Positions 39,388 through 43,475 of a DNA stretch of 43,475 nt are shown one piece after another. Numbering within the stretch: position 1 is the stretch's first letter; the number at the start of each line of letters is the position of its first letter. Under the pieces are notes generated by a model that saw only the letters and a list, made by a program, of their open reading frames with translations, ran no database searches and was not told the origin of the DNA. This DNA is from Clostridiales bacterium UBA7273. GTDB lineage: Bacteria > Bacillota > Clostridia > Oscillospirales > Oscillospiraceae. A program made the translations under genes and the position numbers. The stretch is taken from assembly GCA_002472405.1 (NCBI GenBank), contig DKRV01000007.1, positions 293 to 43,767 of the forward strand, given 5' to 3'.

Positions 39388-42300
39388 TCAGAGTGCGTTG
39401 GTCTTGCCGACAAGTGCAGAAAGGTCAACGTACTGAGCAGGATCGTCGGTAACGGTATCGTCGGTCTGCTCCTTGAAGTCGCGGTACATGGAAAGTCCTG
39501 TGCCGGCCGGGATGAGCTTGCCGATGATAACATTTTCCTTCAGGCCGACAAGGTGATCGACCTTGCCCTTGATAGCGGCCTCGGTAAGAACCTTGGTGGT
39601 TTCCTGGAAGGATGCTGCCGACAGGAAGCTTTCCGTTGCCAGAGATGCCTTGGTGATACCCATGAGAAGCTGGGTGTAGGTCGCCTTGCTGAGGCCTTTC
39701 TCGCCTGCTTCGATGCGCTCTTCGATCTTGCGGTTTGCCGCCTTGAGCTCGCCGATATCGACAGTCGAGCCGGAGAGCAGATCGGTGCTTCCCGATTCCT
39801 CGATCTTGACCTTACGCATCATCTGGCGGACGATGATCTCGATATGCTTATCGTTGATATCAACGCCCTGCTGACGGTAAACCTTCTGGACTTCCTGAAT
39901 GATATAGGTACGAACGCCGGGACGGCCGAACTCATCATCGTCGATGCCGCGGATGCGCAGGACATCGTGCGGGCTGAGTGCGCCGCTGGTCAGCTCCTGA
40001 CCCTTATCGACATGGTCGCCGTTCTTGACGAGTATGCCTGCCGAGTGAGGAACGGTGTATACCTTTGTTTCGCCCTCTTCCTCGCTGGTGACGCTTATTG
40101 CAAACAGCGCACCCTTCTTGGTCTCCTCGATGGAAACCGTGCCGGAAACCTCGGCAAGGACAGCCATTTTCTTGGGCTTGCGCGCCTCGAACAGCTCTTC
40201 AACACGAGGAAGACCCTGGGTGATATCGTCGCCTGCGATACCGCCGGTGTGGAAGGTACGCATGGTGAGCTGAGTACCGGGTTCGCCGATGGACTGAGCA
40301 GCGATAACGCCGACGGCTTCGCCTGCACTGACGGGCTGGCCGATCGCAAGGTTGATGCCGTAGCACTTTGCGCACACGCCGGTGCGAGCCTCGCAGGACA
40401 GGACGCTGCGGATGAGCACTCGCTCGATGCCGTGCGCCTCAAGGATCTCTGCGTCCGCAGGCATAAGCATATGATCGGTATCAAACAGCACCTCGCCGGT
40501 CTGCGGATCGCAGACGGGAACTGCCGGGAATCTGCCGTGGATGCTGGTGCCGAAGGACTGGACGAGCTGGCCCTTGTCGTAGATGGCAGCTGCCCAAACG
40601 CCGTCATGCGTGCCGCAGTCGGGCTCGCGGATGATAACATCCTGGCAGACATCGACCATTCGACGGGTGAGGTAACCGGAGTCGGCGGTACGAAGTGCGG
40701 TATCGGCAAGGCCTTTACGTGCGCCTCGGGATGAGATAAAGTACTCCAGAACGCTGAGACCTTCACGGAAGTTTGCCTTGATGGGGATCTCGATGGTCTT
40801 ACCGGAGGTGTTAGCCATAAGGCCGCGCATACCGGCAAGCTGACGGATCTGGTTCATGGAGCCACGAGCACCGGAGTTTGCCATCATGTAGATAGGATTG
40901 TAGGTATCCAGGCAGTTCTGCAGTGCGCTGGTGACGTCCTTGGTGGTCTGCTCCCACTCGGAAACGACCAGACGATAGCGCTCGTCATCTGTGATGAAGC
41001 CGCGCTTGAACTGACGCTCGATGGCGAGGACCTTGTTCTCGGTCTCGCTGATGAGGGTCTTTTTCGCCTCGGGGACGGTCATATCGGCGATGGAGATCGT
41101 GATAGCGCCCACGGTCGAATACTTATAGCCCATTGCCTTGATGCCGTCAAGCACTTCGGCGGAAATGGTGAAATCGTGGATCTTGATGCAGCGGTCGATT
41201 ATATCTCCGAGCTGCTTCTTGCCGACCTGGAAGCCGATCTCATGGTCAAAGGCATGCTCGGGATCGCTTCTGTCAACATAGCCGAGATCCTGAGGGATCT
41301 TCTCGTTGAAGATGATCCTGCCGACGGTGCTCTCAATGACCTTGGACTTCTCAACGCCGTCAAAGCTCTTGGTAACACGAACGAGGATAGGCGCGTGCAG
41401 GCCGACCTCGCCCTGACTGTACGCCATGACAGCCTCGCTGGGGTCGCGGTATATAAGCAGGGGCTTGTAAGACGGGGCTTTGCCGCCCTCTGCGGCTGCC
41501 TTTTCCTCGGCCGCGACGAAGTCATCGCCGTCAACGATCTCGTTTGCAGGCAGATCGGTGTCGCCGGGGTCGGTGACGAACACATGCTCTGCGCCCTTTT
41601 CGGCCTTACCTATGCGCTTCATGGTCAGGTAGTAGGAGCCGAGGATCATATCCTGAGTAGGAACGGTTACGGGGTGGCCGTCCTGCGGACGCAGGAGGTT
41701 GTTTGCCGAGAGCATGAGTATTCTTGCCTCGGCCTGCGCTTCGGCAGACAGAGGAACGTGGATAGCCATCTGGTCGCCGTCGAAGTCGGCGTTGTATGCG
41801 GTACATACCAGAGGATGCAGCTTGAGCGCGCGGCCCTCAACGAGGATAGGCTCGAACGCCTGAATGCCCAGACGGTGCAGAGTAGGTGCGCGGTTGAGCA
41901 GCACGGGGTGCTCCTTGATGACAACCTCGAGCGCGTCCCAAACCTCGGTGCGCTGCTTATCGACCATCTTCTTTGCGGACTTGATGTTGTTTGCAACGCC
42001 GTCCTCAACAAGCTTCTTCATGACGAAGGGGCGGAACAGCTCAATGGCCATTTCCTTGGGAACGCCGCACTGATAGATCTTAAGATCAGGGCCGACAACG
42101 ATAACGCTACGGCCGGAGTAGTCAACACGCTTGCCCAGCAGGTTCTGACGGAAACGTCCCTGCTTGCCCTTGAGCATATCCGACAGCGACTTGAGTGCGC
42201 GGGAGTTTGCACCGGTTACGGCTCTGCCGCGGCGGCCGTTGTCGATAAGTGCGTCAACGGCTTCCTGAAGCATGCGCTTCTCGTTGCGGACAATAATGTC

Positions 42301-43128
42301 GGGCGCGTTGAGCTGGATAAGTCTCTTAAGACGGTTATTGCGGTTGATAACGCGGCGGTACAGATCGTTGAGGTCACTTGTTGCAAAGCGGCCGCCGTCG
42401 AGCTGAACCATGGGGCGGATCTCGGGAGGGATGACCGGCAGAATGTCGATTATCATCCACTCGGGCTTATTGCCGCTCTGGCGGAATGCCTCGACGACCT
42501 CAAGGCGCTTTACGAGCTTTGCCTTCTTCTGGCCGGAGGCGTTTGCCAGCTCCTCTCTGAGCTGGGCTGAAAGCTGCTCGCAGTCGATCTGCTGAAGGAG
42601 CTTCTTTATCGCCTCGGCGCCCATACCGGCGTCAAAGTCGTCCTCGTACTTCTCGCGCATGTCGCGATACTCTTTTTCGGTGAGTATCTGGCACTTTTCC
42701 AGCGGAGTGAAGCCGGGGTCGGTGACTATATAGTTTGCAAAGTACAGAACCTTCTCAAGTACTCTCGGAGTGAGATCGAGCAGCAGGCCCATGCGACTGG
42801 GTATGCCCTTGAAGTACCAGATATGAGATACGGGGGCGGCCAGCTCGATGTGGCCCATGCGCTCGCGGCGAACCTTGCTCTTTGTGACTTCAACGCCGCA
42901 GCGGTCGCAGATCTTGCCCTTGTAGCTGATCTTCTTGTACTTGCCGCAGTGGCATTCCCAGTCCTTGGTCGGTCCGAAAATGCGCTCGCAGAACAGGCCG
43001 TCGCGCTCGGGCTTGAGGGTGCGGTAGTTGATGGTCTCGGGCTTGGTGACCTCGCCGGAGGACCAGGAAAGAATCATTTCAGGGGAGGCAATGCCTATTT
43101 TTATGGCGTCAAACGGTGTAAAACTCAT
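39388..43128 (-). CDS. rpoC: DNA-directed RNA polymerase beta-prime subunit
   Basis: Largest catalytic subunit of RNA polymerase, 1246 residues. The N-terminal zinc site is C59, C61, C74 and C77. The catalytic loop NADFDGD (446-452) carries the three magnesium-binding aspartates. The second zinc site is in CEARTGVCAKCYG. RGLMANTSGKTIEIPIKANFREGL-type trigger-loop residues and the C-terminal GITKASLATESFLSAASFQETT are all present. AGGAGG stands 10 nt before the ATG, in the rpoB end. A terminator follows at once, and the next gene is a hydrolase rather than rpsL-rpsG-fusA. Confidence 0.99.
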   Translation of the reverse strand: MSFTPFDAIKIGIASPEMILSWSSGEVTKPETINYRTLKPERDGLFCERIFGPTKDWECHCGKYKKISYKGKICDRCGVEVTKSKVRRERMGHIELAAPVSHIWYFKGIPSRMGLLLDLTPRVLEKVLYFANYIVTDPGFTPLEKCQILTEKEYRDMREKYEDDFDAGMGAEAIKKLLQQIDCEQLSAQLREELANASGQKKAKLVKRLEVVEAFRQSGNKPEWMIIDILPVIPPEIRPMVQLDGGRFATSDLNDLYRRVINRNNRLKRLIQLNAPDIIVRNEKRMLQEAVDALIDNGRRGRAVTGANSRALKSLSDMLKGKQGRFRQNLLGKRVDYSGRSVIVVGPDLKIYQCGVPKEMAIELFRPFVMKKLVEDGVANNIKSAKKMVDKQRTEVWDALEVVIKEHPVLLNRAPTLHRLGIQAFEPILVEGRALKLHPLVCTAYNADFDGDQMAIHVPLSAEAQAEARILMLSANNLLRPQDGHPVTVPTQDMILGSYYLTMKRIGKAEKGAEHVFVTDPGDTDLPANEIVDGDDFVAAEEKAAAEGGKAPSYKPLLIYRDPSEAVMAYSQGEVGLHAPILVRVTKSFDGVEKSKVIESTVGRIIFNEKIPQDLGYVDRSDPEHAFDHEIGFQVGKKQLGDIIDRCIKIHDFTISAEVLDGIKAMGYKYSTVGAITISIADMTVPEAKKTLISETENKVLAIERQFKRGFITDDERYRLVVSEWEQTTKDVTSALQNCLDTYNPIYMMANSGARGSMNQIRQLAGMRGLMANTSGKTIEIPIKANFREGLSVLEYFISSRGARKGLADTALRTADSGYLTRRMVDVCQDVIIREPDCGTHDGVWAAAIYDKGQLVQSFGTSIHGRFPAVPVCDPQTGEVLFDTDHMLMPADAEILEAHGIERVLIRSVLSCEARTGVCAKCYGINLAIGQPVSAGEAVGVIAAQSIGEPGTQLTMRTFHTGGIAGDDITQGLPRVEELFEARKPKKMAVLAEVSGTVSIEETKKGALFAISVTSEEEGETKVYTVPHSAGILVKNGDHVDKGQELTSGALSPHDVLRIRGIDDDEFGRPGVRTYIIQEVQKVYRQQGVDINDKHIEIIVRQMMRKVKIEESGSTDLLSGSTVDIGELKAANRKIEERIEAGEKGLSKATYTQLLMGITKASLATESFLSAASFQETTKVLTEAAIKGKVDHLVGLKENVIIGKLIPAGTGLSMYRDFKEQTDDTVTDDPAQYVDLSALVGKTNAL

Positions 43129-43130
43129 TA

Positions 43131-43475
43131 TTATTCATCCTCCTCACTGTAGTCATCATCGGACATGAAACCGAAATCGTCATCGTCGGTCTCGGGAATG
43201 TCCTCGATCGTGTAGCCCTCGGCCTCGATCTCGTCGTCATCGGACATGGTGTCGTACATCTCGTCCTTCATCTTGGGAACGAAATCGTCATCGTCATCAT
43301 CCTTGAGCTCGATCTCTTGGCCGTCCTTATCCAGAACGCGGATATCAAGACACAGCGACTGAAGCTCCTTGACCAGAACCTTGAACGATTCGGGTACGCC
43401 GGGCTGCGGAATATTGTCGCCCTTTACGATGCTCTCGTAGGTGCGCACACGGCCGGTGACATCGTCGGACTTGAC
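43131..43475 (-). CDS. rpoB: DNA-directed RNA polymerase beta subunit, C-terminal end only
   Basis: The last 114 codons of rpoB; the rest is beyond the window edge. KSDDVTGRVRTYESIVKG and PGVPESFKVLVKELQSL are the conserved end of the beta subunit. After that comes an extra tail of about 60 residues, very rich in D and E, including a run of six D and the final DDDYSEEDE. Such acidic tails occur in clostridial RpoB. Its stop is 2 nt before the rpoC start. Confidence 0.98.
   Translation of the reverse strand, partial: VKSDDVTGRVRTYESIVKGDNIPQPGVPESFKVLVKELQSLCLDIRVLDKDGQEIELKDDDDDDFVPKMKDEMYDTMSDDDEIEAEGYTIEDIPETDDDDFGFMSDDDYSEEDE

Noticed and set aside
39229..42570. Plus-strand frames of 501 and 464 codons opposite rpoC
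   Set aside because: Shadows of rpoC with no start signals or recognisable protein content.

Overview
The window looks like core chromosome of a spore-forming, Gram-positive (monoderm) member of the Clostridia. The evidence is the spoIIAA-spoIIAB-sigF sporulation operon, a pair of small CotF-type spore coat genes, an S-layer-homology (SLH) surface protein, an LTA-synthase-like enzyme, a valS T-box leader and an RpoB with an acidic tail. Codons are mostly G/C-ending while intergenic DNA is AT-rich, which suggests a gut-type Oscillospirales/Ruminococcaceae-like organism; that placement is inference. I see no phage, insertion sequence, CRISPR, rRNA or tRNA gene.

Left part (1-9.8 kb): a minus-strand operon of a TetR regulator and two ABC exporter half-transporters (the second cut by the window edge), driven by a strong promoter whose -10 lies in a large palindrome. 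Next comes a 1802-residue secreted SLH protein built from four similar modules of 270-300 residues. Divergent from it is an OmpR-type regulator/histidine kinase pair (9.9-11.9 kb). The shared intergenic region holds four 11-bp direct repeats placed as in a Pho-box, so this two-component system probably controls both itself and the surface protein.

Middle part (12-23 kb): a small membrane protein; an operon for two-subunit class I fumarase, malic enzyme and a polysaccharide deacetylase; a flavodoxin-like gene; the CotF pair; an AraC regulator divergent from a DAACS-type dicarboxylate/amino-acid symporter with a 21-bp-spaced direct repeat between them; and a tightly overlapping operon of response regulator, sensor kinase, an unrecognised membrane-anchored protein and an N-acetylmuramoyl-L-alanine amidase.

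Right part (23-43.5 kb): a MATE transporter, PcrA helicase (apparently leaderless) and an EamA transporter; the spoIIA operon directly behind valS; valS with its T-box; DegV plus an LTA-synthase-like protein; thioredoxin with a short thioredoxin-reductase-like flavoprotein that lacks recognisable NADPH-binding motifs; glnS and a MogA/MoaB protein on the plus strand; an isochorismatase-family hydrolase; and rpoC with the 3' end of rpoB.

Most operons are packed with ATGA or TAATG overlaps and end in strong intrinsic terminators, several shared by convergent genes. The most useful leads are the Pho-box-like repeats between the two-component system and the SLH gene, the NADPH-motif-less thioredoxin reductase beside trxA, the unrecognised protein in the kinase-amidase operon, a ~58-bp repeat present at two distant places, and an unexplained 280-bp stretch after the flavodoxin-like gene.
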